From assembly GCA_022451835.1 (NCBI GenBank), contig JAKUNX010000107.1:1-5356 (forward strand): a stretch of DNA of 5,356 nucleotides, read 5' to 3'. Source of the stretch: Candidatus Poseidoniaceae archaeon. GTDB lineage: Archaea > Thermoplasmatota > Poseidoniia > Poseidoniales > Poseidoniaceae. Shown here piece after piece: positions 1 to 5,356 of this stretch. The notes below the pieces were generated by a model. It saw only the letters and a list, made by a program, of their open reading frames with translations. It did not search any database and was not told where the DNA came from. A program made the translations under genes and the position numbers. Numbering within the stretch: position 1 is the first letter of the stretch; each line of letters opens with the position of its first letter.

Positions 1-1075
1 TTCTAACACTCGAGGTGCTGGACAATCCGGTGGTGGCGGCGGTTCTGGTCCTTGGTTCCAGTGTGATGTTTCAGTGACTGTGGATTCCAACAACATGCAA
101 GTGACCTCCAATGCAATTCCTAATCACAACTGGCTGTCAGCTTTTGCTGCTAATGCTGATGAACAAAATATGGATTGGACAATCCCTCTAAATCCTGTTG
201 AAGACACTAGTGGCGGTCACAATTCTGCAAATTGTCCAGCCGCTAATGGAGCTTATGAATGCGCTCCAGATCGAGGTGCTGTTGCTGTTGCTGTTAACGG
301 AGTGCCGATTTTTGGTCCTGAGGAAGGTCCAGGAGGAGATGCCGTAGCACTTGAATTCCTTTACTTTGATGAAGACCCGCAACCAATCGATCTCGGTTAT
401 TGGGGGGCGCACAATGGACCGGGTGGAGTGCACTACCATTTTGATGCGATGTGCCAATTTTGGGATGACCCCAATGGGGAAACAATTGTCAATTATGATT
501 ATACAGATTTAGATTCTACTACTCATTCTCCAATAATTGGTTGGGCATTTGACGGTTATCCAATCTACGGCATGTATGGTTGGGATAGCAATGGTCAAGT
601 GATTCCGCTGAAATCTTCTTACGAAGTAGAACGAACTTCAGAAGGAGGAGACCAAGGGTATAATGGCATTGATGACTGGAATTATGTCTCTGGAATGGGT
701 GATCTGGATCAATGCAATGGACGGTTTGCTGCAACTCCAGAATTCCCTCAAGGAACCTATTATTATGTCTCTACGCCACTAAGTGGCTCTTCTAAGACTG
801 TTGTAAATACTGATGGAGATACTGTTGGAATGATTGGATTCCCGTATTTCTTGTTGTGTTATCATGGTGAAGCAGACATGAGTAACGCCAACTCCGGCGG
901 CGGTGGCGGCGGTGGTGGCGGTGGTGGTTTCCAATCGATGACCCTTTACGAATACCACCCTGAACCACAATTGGTAGATGAGCAGAATCCGCAAATTGAA
1001 TACTTGATAATGTCCTATGGTTTCATTCTGTTCGCTTTATTTGCCACTGCTTTACTTAGAAAAATCAAGAACTGA
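1..1075 (+). CDS. YHYH-domain surface protein with C-terminal membrane anchor (5' end missing)
   Basis: The frame is open from nucleotide 2 to the TGA at 1073-1075 (357 visible codons), so the gene starts upstream of the window; the GTG at 74 is only an internal valine. The protein matches the YHYH family (Pfam PF14240) by a GGVHYHFD segment around visible residues 142-149, the stretch SPIIGWAFDGYPIYG at 176-190, and a late FPYFLLCYHG segment near 280-289. Family members are secreted or surface proteins of unknown biochemical role. Visible residues 10-14 are a glycine run, and 299-309 are eleven consecutive glycines that separate the domain from a C-terminal hydrophobic helix (about 334-352) followed by RKIKN. 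This indicates an external domain tethered to the membrane by its C-terminus. Several cysteines (NCP, YEC, MCQF, DQCN, LLCY) could form disulfides outside the cell. The gene precedes a Sco-like gene with 9 bp between them. The missing N-terminus should hold a signal peptide, and perhaps more domains. Confidence 0.85.
   Translation, partial: SNTRGAGQSGGGGGSGPWFQCDVSVTVDSNNMQVTSNAIPNHNWLSAFAANADEQNMDWTIPLNPVEDTSGGHNSANCPAANGAYECAPDRGAVAVAVNGVPIFGPEEGPGGDAVALEFLYFDEDPQPIDLGYWGAHNGPGGVHYHFDAMCQFWDDPNGETIVNYDYTDLDSTTHSPIIGWAFDGYPIYGMYGWDSNGQVIPLKSSYEVERTSEGGDQGYNGIDDWNYVSGMGDLDQCNGRFAATPEFPQGTYYYVSTPLSGSSKTVVNTDGDTVGMIGFPYFLLCYHGEADMSNANSGGGGGGGGGGGFQSMTLYEYHPEPQLVDEQNPQIEYLIMSYGFILFALFATALLRKIKN
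896..928 (+). repeat. GGY trinucleotide tract encoding Gly11
   Basis: Eleven consecutive glycine codons, all GGC or GGT, encode a flexible linker between the YHYH domain and the membrane anchor. A shorter five-codon GGT/GGC tract lies at 29-43, near the window start. Changes in copy number would keep the frame and only alter linker length, so this is a plausible length-variable site between strains. Confidence 0.85.
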
Positions 1076-1079
1076 GGAG
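1074..1079 (+). promoter_or_regulatory. Ribosome binding site of the Sco-like gene
   Basis: GAGGAG overlaps the TGA stop of the YHYH gene and lies 5 nt before the ATG at 1085. Its position supports translational coupling and fixes the start of the Sco-like gene. Confidence 0.75.
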
Positions 1080-1084
1080 TCTTA

Positions 1085-1723
1085 ATGAGGCAGTCAGCAG
1101 TTCTTTGGGTGATGCTACTTAATCTCGTTTTAGCAGGTTGTACATCACCAAATAATGATCTGTATAACGGGGAAGATATCTCACCAAACAAGGCATACCG
1201 TAATTTTGAATTAATTGATTCAAATAATACAACGTTCAACTCTTCAAGTATTGAGGGAAGAGTAATTGTAGTGAACTTTTTTTTGACGAACTGTCATGAT
1301 GCTTGCTCTTTCATTACTGTAGACTTAAAATCACTATATGAGGAATTTTCTTTTGAGTTAGAAGATAATCTAACATTTTTATCGATAACTGTCGATCCAT
1401 GGCGTGATGGTCCAAGCGACTTAATTGATTACATGAATTACTTCAATACTTCTTGGACTTATCTTACAACCGATGATTTTGTCGATGGCAATTTTTCCAC
1501 TGTAGAGCAAATATGGTCCGATTTTGGTATTACTGTAGTTCTAACAGAAAGTGAAAATAGCACTTCAATAGAAGGACGTGGCCATACTGTTTACTATGAT
1601 GTCGAGCATACTAATGGCATAGTTATTGTTGGTAAAGATGGCTTGCAACGAGTTCGTTGGAGCGAAGATAATTGGAATTTAGATGGAATTAAATCAGACT
1701 TAGAATTAATTTTGCAAGAGTAA
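1085..1723 (+). CDS. Sco1/SenC-like thioredoxin-fold lipoprotein
   Basis: This 212-residue protein starts with a lipoprotein signal peptide: a hydrophobic stretch ending in a lipobox LAGC, with Cys19 as the probable lipidated residue. The mature part is a thioredoxin-like Sco domain. It shows VVNFFLTNC leading to a CxxxC pair (Cys70, Cys74), the family segment ITVDPWRDGP (101-110), and a histidine in VEHTNGIVIVGKDG. His175 aligns with the copper-ligand histidine of Sco proteins because its distance to the following GxDG turn is the same. Sco proteins carry copper or reduce thiols during assembly of the CuA site of cytochrome c oxidase; that role here is inference. The usual prolines of the CPxxCP motif are both absent (CHDACS), so the protein is divergent and could be a dedicated thiol or metal partner of its neighbours. 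It sits 9 bp after the YHYH gene and directly before the 79-residue gene. The DNA looks AT-richer than the YHYH gene. Confidence 0.85.
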   Translation: MRQSAVLWVMLLNLVLAGCTSPNNDLYNGEDISPNKAYRNFELIDSNNTTFNSSSIEGRVIVVNFFLTNCHDACSFITVDLKSLYEEFSFELEDNLTFLSITVDPWRDGPSDLIDYMNYFNTSWTYLTTDDFVDGNFSTVEQIWSDFGITVVLTESENSTSIEGRGHTVYYDVEHTNGIVIVGKDGLQRVRWSEDNWNLDGIKSDLELILQE

Positions 1724-1728
1724 GGTGA
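1722..1728 (+). promoter_or_regulatory. Ribosome binding site supporting a TTG start
   Basis: AAGGTGA overlaps the TAA stop of the Sco-like gene and lies 4 nt before TTG at 1733. There is no ATG or GTG start in that frame, so this site decides the start of the following gene. Confidence 0.6.
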
Positions 1729-1732
1729 TAGT

Positions 1733-1972
1733 TTGGTATTACTGAATATATGGTCAGTTGGTCATTTCTGCCAGTGGTTTATTGTCGGCAGGTTTGTCAT
1801 AACTAATTGGTATCTTTTTCTTGTGTTGTCAATTGGTTGGGAGTTACTCGAATTAGTATTGCCTTATGAATTTGCCAAAGAAACTTGGGATAACAAAATA
1901 TCAGATATCATAGTAAATTGCTGCGGCTTCTATCTTGGAATCCTATTTAATCAGGATTCTGATTCTGCTTAA
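1733..1972 (+). CDS. Small membrane protein of unknown function, TTG start
   Basis: The predicted 79-residue protein begins at a TTG with a well-placed ribosome binding site. It shares the reading frame of the Sco-like gene and is separated from it by TAA plus three codons. It has a hydrophobic segment at about 21-43 and a second at about 56-72. Polar or aromatic residues look patterned: GH at 10-11, NWY at 25-27, WELLE at 36-40, and a late block with E50, W52, N54, S57, D58 and N62 before GFYLG. Helices punctuated by conserved-looking Glu, Trp, Asn and Ser-Asp residues recall small VanZ-like or DUF2585-like membrane proteins, but I cannot assign a family. A function is not claimed. Its place as the last gene of the YHYH-Sco operon suggests it works at the membrane with them. 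Its stop codon abuts the stop of the opposing gene. Confidence 0.65.
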   Translation: MVLLNIWSVGHFCQWFIVGRFVITNWYLFLVLSIGWELLELVLPYEFAKETWDNKISDIIVNCCGFYLGILFNQDSDSA

Positions 1973-1988
1973 TCAAAATGGATTTTTT
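1938..1988 (+). terminator. Possible terminator: hairpin plus T6 tract at the convergent gene ends
   Basis: A 7-bp stem (1938-1944 with 1953-1959, 8-nt loop) lies in the last codons of the 79-residue gene. A run of six T at 1983-1988 lies 11 bp past its stop, inside the end of the opposing gene. Archaeal RNA polymerase can stop at oligo-T alone, so the T tract is the more likely signal for the + operon. The hairpin is 23 bp upstream of the tract, too far for a classical bacterial terminator. On the minus strand the hairpin follows the opposing stop but has no T run after it. Confidence 0.35.
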
Positions 1989-2698
1989 GGTTGCTCTTGA
2001 TCCCAGAAAGCTTCACCTTGTGGTTGTTGCGTAGTTGTGGTTTGAGGTTGTACTGGAACATCGGCATATTCTTTTGTTGGTTGGGTCATCATGGTTTGAT
2101 TGGTATATTGAGTCATGCCAGGCATAGCACCATTTTGGACAATTATCGTTTTTTGATCATTATTTACTAATAATCCCAATATTAGACCAAAAATAGTGAA
2201 AATTCCACCGCAGCATAGTACACCAAAGCCAGCAACTCCTTGAAGTCCTCCTACCACAGCTTCACCAATTTCTTCACCTAGTACTTCCCAAAAAGGTACT
2301 AAGTAAATTTCATGGCTAGCATTAATTTCATGTTCTGCATTTGTAACCTCAAGAGTAATCCCCATGTTATACCATCCTGCTGGGTCATCTTGATACCCCT
2401 TAGGTTTGCTGCCATCTTCAGTACATTCTTCATTTTCATACCTTTCTTGATCACCAGAAGATGTATTAGTGATAGTAAGGCTAAATGAATCGCATGAAAC
2501 AGTATCTCGAACCATTACAAGATAATCTCCATCTCCTTCAAATTGAAATGTTCCACTTTGTCCATTCCATTCACTTTTTTCGACAACGTCCCAATCTCCA
2601 GAGTCATCAATATTGTTGCCACCTACGGCCATTAAAATTCCTCCAATTAAACAGATAACAATACCGATAGCCATGAATATTTTTCCTGAAATGTGCAT
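1973..2698 (-). CDS. Two-helix membrane protein with Q/T/P-rich tail, unknown function
   Basis: The chosen start is the ATG at 2698 (241 residues), because GGAG lies 4 nt upstream; an in-frame TTG at 2713 would add five residues but has no binding site. The order of parts is: hydrophobic helix at about 6-27; a polar, acidic domain of roughly 120 residues with two cysteines (69 and 92) that could form a disulfide; a glycine-rich second hydrophobic segment at about 149-178 containing CCGG; and a tail of about 60 residues rich in Gln, Thr and Pro. The simplest topology puts both ends in the cytoplasm and the middle domain outside. The domain has beta-type patterns (GTFQFEGDGDYLVMV), as in surface-exposed sandwich folds. 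I do not recognise a named family. It lies downstream of the S15-type hydrolase on the same strand with 77 bp between them, and its TGA abuts the TAA of the opposing operon. Confidence 0.75.
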   Translation of the reverse strand: MHISGKIFMAIGIVICLIGGILMAVGGNNIDDSGDWDVVEKSEWNGQSGTFQFEGDGDYLVMVRDTVSCDSFSLTITNTSSGDQERYENEECTEDGSKPKGYQDDPAGWYNMGITLEVTNAEHEINASHEIYLVPFWEVLGEEIGEAVVGGLQGVAGFGVLCCGGIFTIFGLILGLLVNNDQKTIIVQNGAMPGMTQYTNQTMMTQPTKEYADVPVQPQTTTTQQPQGEAFWDQEQPKNPF

Positions 2699-2702
2699 GT
2701 TA

Positions 2703-2706
2703 CTCC
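2703..2706 (-). promoter_or_regulatory. Ribosome binding site fixing the ATG at 2698
   Basis: On the minus strand GGAG is followed by TAAC and then ATG. The site lies inside the longer TTG-started version of the frame, so it argues for the shorter 241-residue protein. Confidence 0.6.
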
Positions 2707-2748
2707 GACTCAAAGGTAGGTTTTAACGCTATCTAAGTACATGAAATC

Positions 2749-2777
2749 GATATTTCCGAAACTAATTGGGAAATATC
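2749..2777. repeat. 9-bp perfect inverted repeat over the hydrolase stop codon
   Basis: GATATTTCC (2749-2757) and GGAAATATC (2769-2777) are perfect reverse complements around an 11-bp spacer. The right arm overlaps the TGA stop (2778-2776) of the minus-strand hydrolase. In its mRNA this would fold into a hairpin exactly at the end of the gene. No strong U run follows, so it may be a processing or stability element, a weak terminator, or a protein-binding palindrome for the downstream gene. A 5-bp GAAAT arm at 2743-2747 could pair alternatively with 2752-2756. Confidence 0.55.
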
Positions 2778-4671
2778 ATTCTGGAATTGGTTGTTGTTCC
2801 CACCATGGTGGAGCAAAGAACCATGCATCGTGCGAGTTAGGTCTGTCAATGATTGGCAATCCGATTATTCCTCCATCGACATCCAATCCACCCAGCGGAT
2901 TTGTTGCACACGGGCTTGGTAAGTAATCTTCTCCAGACTCAGTTAATTCAATGCGCAGTGTATGTCCAGCAGGGACTATGACATCAAGAGGATTAAACTC
3001 CATTAGCATAGTATAGGAAGTTAAAGGAGCAGTTGCTTTAGCATCATATCCTCCATCACGATAGCGAACATCCATTGTGGCATGCCCTAATCTTAAATTG
3101 TCAGTATTATCATACAAGGTTGCGAAAATTTGACCACCTTGACAACTTTGTGTTGTTACATCTAAATGTAAAGTAGGTAAGCCAGATATATGGGTCAATT
3201 CAGATAATTCTTCACTAACTAAAGTGACTGATGAGCCAAAGCCATTTACTGAACTTCCGGTAATTAACCAATTAGTACCAATATCTTGTAAATCCCACGT
3301 CATGTCTTCAGGCGGCCAAGTTTCTTCAACATGCCAACGTCCATCATTGGTTTGAATTTGAACCATAGGTTCAGGCTCTTCACCAATATCTTTGAGATAA
3401 TAATTAAACCAGCCAAATAGTTCAACAGCCCAATCCATCCTGCTCATATTTGGATAGGCTTCTTGACCGTACCCAGAGCTTAATTCAGAGTGTCTATCTG
3501 GTTGGTCTGGGTAATTATGAGCCCATTGTCCAGCAATCGCTCGGGCATTAATTCCAGCGTCAATCATCATTTGATAGGTCGGGAATGCGTGGTATGGATC
3601 AACATTCCAATCTTGTAATCCCCAAACTAAGTAAACACTACCGCGGTAATTTTCCAAGACATCTGGTAAATGACGGCGTTCTTCCCAGTATTTGCTCCAC
3701 TTAGAGCCACCAAATTCTGCTCCAGCCCATGTAGTTAGTGGATTTAATGGCCCTATAGCATCATCTGTGCACATCCTAGTATCATCAAATGTGGCATCAG
3801 CGGTCGCACCTTCATACAGTGCATCGTATACCATAGCTCTGCTTTCAGATGAACCATTGCGATAAAACATTTCTTGGACGCCGATAGAACCAGAAATAGG
3901 TACTATGGTTTTGAGATGTTCTGAAGGATTTTGTGCTGCCTCCCAGTTAGTAGTTCCAGCATATGACTTACCCATAAGTCCAACATTACCATTTGACCAT
4001 TCTTGTTGACCAAGCCATTCAACCACCGCTTGTATACCAATTTGTTCACCTAAACCTTTGACGTCTTGACAATGAGTAGACTGACCAGTTCCAAAGGTTG
4101 AGGCTTGGGCTAGTGCGTAGCCGTGAGGAACAAAGGTATCGTAAACCCATTTTCCAACACCACCATCAGGTACAGTATTTGGTGAAGAATCTTCTCCAAG
4201 AATGCCCTCTCCTCCGAAGTCATAGTAAGGGTGTATTGTCATAATTACCGGAACTTTAACTCCTTCTTCAACATCAGGCAGCCATAGAGCAACGTGCATT
4301 AAATCATCTCCTGGAGTTCCAGCATCTTGTTCTTCTAACGGTAGTTCAACTTCGATGAAATGTTCCGTATATGGCTTTACTTCAAGAGTGCCATTTTCGG
4401 GTAATTGAGCGCGCATTAAATCCATTGGCAAATCCATTTTGTGACGCTGATGTAACGGAGTTTCCCACCATTCTCCGGAGAATGAACCCTCTTGATTTGA
4501 ATCATATATAACCGCTTTACCAAACGACATTGCCATCAATAAAAATACTATTGAAACTGCAATAGTAGAAATCATCGAGATATTCAATTCTCTACGACTT
4601 CCATTCGATAAAACTTCGACAATTTCAGCATCCAAGACATCTTCCTCAATCAACGAGGTGCCCGCGGCCAT
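2776..4671 (-). CDS. Membrane-anchored CocE/NonD-type hydrolase (X-Pro dipeptidyl-peptidase S15 superfamily)
   Basis: This 631-residue alpha/beta hydrolase has the S15 hallmarks. The nucleophile elbow GKSYAG puts the catalytic serine at 236, after the typical QEWSNGNVGLMG lead-in. The acid is probably Asp354 in WGLQDWNVD, and the base His385 in GQWAHNYPD. The segment FGTGQS (193-198) matches the family loop after the central strand. From about 485 the chain reads as the beta-rich C-terminal domain of the family (PF08530), ending with proline and tryptophan-rich residues. Members cleave X-Pro dipeptides or esters such as cocaine and glutaryl-7-ACA; the substrate cannot be told from sequence. 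Residues 1-30 are acidic and end in RRELN, and a hydrophobic helix spans about 33-51, so it is probably a signal anchor with the catalytic part outside. The ATG at 4671 is the first possible start, because an in-frame TAG lies 3 bp upstream of it. No clear ribosome binding site is present. It is divergent from the cyclophilin gene. Confidence 0.88.
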   Translation of the reverse strand: MAAGTSLIEEDVLDAEIVEVLSNGSRRELNISMISTIAVSIVFLLMAMSFGKAVIYDSNQEGSFSGEWWETPLHQRHKMDLPMDLMRAQLPENGTLEVKPYTEHFIEVELPLEEQDAGTPGDDLMHVALWLPDVEEGVKVPVIMTIHPYYDFGGEGILGEDSSPNTVPDGGVGKWVYDTFVPHGYALAQASTFGTGQSTHCQDVKGLGEQIGIQAVVEWLGQQEWSNGNVGLMGKSYAGTTNWEAAQNPSEHLKTIVPISGSIGVQEMFYRNGSSESRAMVYDALYEGATADATFDDTRMCTDDAIGPLNPLTTWAGAEFGGSKWSKYWEERRHLPDVLENYRGSVYLVWGLQDWNVDPYHAFPTYQMMIDAGINARAIAGQWAHNYPDQPDRHSELSSGYGQEAYPNMSRMDWAVELFGWFNYYLKDIGEEPEPMVQIQTNDGRWHVEETWPPEDMTWDLQDIGTNWLITGSSVNGFGSSVTLVSEELSELTHISGLPTLHLDVTTQSCQGGQIFATLYDNTDNLRLGHATMDVRYRDGGYDAKATAPLTSYTMLMEFNPLDVIVPAGHTLRIELTESGEDYLPSPCATNPLGGLDVDGGIIGLPIIDRPNSHDAWFFAPPWWEQQPIPE

Positions 4672-4752
4672 ACCCTACCCAGTAACTAATTGCTCATGAG
4701 TATGACGCTTCGATGTAGAATTATTCATGAGTGAGATAGTTTTGGAAATGAC
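4672..4752. promoter_or_regulatory. Divergent promoter region with a repeated TCATGAGT word
   Basis: These 81 bp separate the divergent hydrolase and cyclophilin genes and must hold both promoters. TCATGAGT occurs at 4694-4701 and again at 4725-4732, 31 bp apart, close to three helical turns. The core TCATGA is self-complementary, and the first copy extends to the 8-bp palindrome CTCATGAG (4693-4700). This is a candidate site pair for one regulator acting on both genes. An AT-rich AATTATTC at 4719-4726 lies 27-34 bp before the cyclophilin ATG, the place expected for an archaeal TATA box of a leaderless transcript. No good Shine-Dalgarno site precedes either gene, which agrees with short or absent leaders. 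Confidence 0.45.
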
Positions 4753-5356
4753 ATGCGAGGACGAATTGCGTTAATTTTGGTTCTCAATTTCATGCTAGTT
4801 ATTGTACCAGCGAATGTTTCAGGTCTTGATGATCAACCTTCTTGGCGGTCTAACGGTTTAGACCCTGCACTATGGGCAGATGGACCAGTTGAAGAAGATA
4901 CTCCGATGAATCGTTCTTATCAAGGCAATGCAGTATTTGCTATCGATGTAACATATCATACTGGCCTAACCTCATCAGAGACATCGGGTAGAATTACTAT
5001 AGAATTGTTTGAAGAATGGGCGCCAACCACCACTAGTAACATAATTGAACATATTGAGGCGGGTATCTATGATGGAGTTTTCTTTCATCGAGTAGTAAAT
5101 GATTTTGTTATTCAATCAGGAGATCCTGAATGTAAAGTGATTGGAACTTATCCAATAACTTCTCCTCAATGTAGTAGTGGGGGAACAGGGGAGACTATAC
5201 CGCTTGAACATCATGTCAACTTGTCTCATGTTGATGGCGCAATGGGTATGGCAAGAGGCGCAGAGGAAGATTCTGCAGATTCACAATGGTACATCACCGA
5301 TAACGAACAACATGGTCTAGACCCGGAGAACAGGGAAGATGGAGGATATGCAGTAT
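4753..5356 (+). CDS. Exported cyclophilin-type peptidyl-prolyl cis-trans isomerase (3' end missing)
   Basis: The frame runs from the ATG at 4753 (an in-frame TGA at 4732-4734 excludes an earlier start) past the window end: 201 complete codons. Residues 1-24 form a signal peptide or anchor: MRGR, then a hydrophobic core ending in PANVSG. A linker of about 35 residues precedes the cyclophilin domain, which begins near residue 60. The active-site segment FHRVVNDFVIQSGD (111-124) keeps Arg113, Phe118 and Gln121, equivalent to Arg55, Phe60 and Gln63 of human cyclophilin A. GAMGMAR and SQWYIT match the next conserved blocks. Between GDP and GTGETIP lies an extra loop with Cys126 and Cys140, which could form a disulfide outside the cell. 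The tryptophan that binds cyclosporin appears replaced at HGLD (187-190). The enzyme would speed prolyl isomerisation in exported proteins. The remaining part, from the GYAV strand on, is beyond the window. Confidence 0.9.
   Translation, partial: MRGRIALILVLNFMLVIVPANVSGLDDQPSWRSNGLDPALWADGPVEEDTPMNRSYQGNAVFAIDVTYHTGLTSSETSGRITIELFEEWAPTTTSNIIEHIEAGIYDGVFFHRVVNDFVIQSGDPECKVIGTYPITSPQCSSGGTGETIPLEHHVNLSHVDGAMGMARGAEEDSADSQWYITDNEQHGLDPENREDGGYAV

Noticed and set aside
74..76. GTG at 74 as start of the YHYH protein
   Set aside because: The frame stays open to the window edge with a sensible Gly-rich, Trp/Cys-containing sequence upstream, and no binding site precedes the GTG.
188..457. Minus-strand open frame across the YHYH gene
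   Set aside because: It is antisense to a clear YHYH domain, has no domain pattern and no ribosome binding site. The other minus-strand frames at 294-485, 519-734, 779-994 and 1015-1239 are rejected for the same reason.
1247..1579. IEGR occurring twice in the Sco-like protein (residues 56-59 and 162-165)
   Set aside because: The codons differ and the surroundings do not align, so it is not a DNA or domain repeat. The likeness to a factor Xa site is coincidental.
1973..1984. C-terminal NPF tripeptide of the two-helix membrane protein, which resembles a eukaryotic EH-domain ligand
   Set aside because: A three-residue match at the end of a low-complexity tail carries no weight, and no EH-domain partner is visible.
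2711..2713. TTG start five codons earlier for the two-helix membrane protein
   Set aside because: No binding site precedes it, while GGAG lies 4 nt before the ATG at 2698.
2741..2926. Plus-strand 61-codon open frame
   Set aside because: It overlaps the C-terminus of the hydrolase in antisense, and its composition looks like a shadow of the Pro/Trp/Gly-rich hydrolase tail.
4675..4728. 17-codon upstream open frame before the hydrolase (minus), in frame and ending 3 bp before its ATG
   Set aside because: It has no binding site and no recognisable leader-peptide feature. In an AT-rich spacer such a frame is expected by chance. A 12-codon plus-strand frame at 4696-4734 is dismissed likewise.

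Overview
This is an AT-leaning accessory stretch with six protein genes, two of them cut by the window edges, and no RNA gene that I can see. The gene content suggests a marine planktonic prokaryote, most likely a Marine Group II euryarchaeon (Poseidoniales). The hints are glycine-linker surface proteins with a C-terminal membrane anchor, a membrane-anchored S15-type hydrolase, an exported cyclophilin, weak or absent Shine-Dalgarno sites at genes that have their own promoter, and good ones inside an operon. This placement is inference from protein style. No rRNA or ribosomal protein is present, and a marine bacterium is not excluded.

Layout. Positions 1-1972 (+) look like one operon of three tightly packed genes: a 5'-truncated YHYH-domain surface protein, a Sco-like lipoprotein, and a 79-residue membrane protein that starts with TTG. 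Each downstream gene has a ribosome binding site overlapping the stop codon of the gene before it. Its last stop codon directly abuts the stop codon of a convergent gene with no gap. Positions 1973-4671 (-) hold two genes read leftwards: first a 631-residue membrane-anchored CocE/NonD-type alpha/beta hydrolase of the X-Pro dipeptidyl-peptidase (S15) superfamily, then a two-helix membrane protein of about 241 residues with a Gln/Thr/Pro-rich tail. A 9-bp perfect inverted repeat sits on the hydrolase stop codon between them. Positions 4672-4752 are a compact divergent promoter region with two copies of an 8-bp word spaced 31 bp apart. From 4753 (+) runs an exported cyclophilin-type peptidyl-prolyl isomerase that leaves the window.

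How the genes may work together. All six products are predicted to be membrane-bound or exported. The left operon pairs a histidine-motif YHYH protein with a Sco-like protein that keeps the two cysteines and the histidine used for copper in that family, so an envelope metal or thiol-handling role is a reasonable hypothesis. The right half, a surface peptidase/esterase divergent from an extracytoplasmic prolyl isomerase, fits degradation of external peptides and folding of exported proteins. These links are inferred from neighbourhood only. The three-gene left operon is the best candidate for something undescribed.
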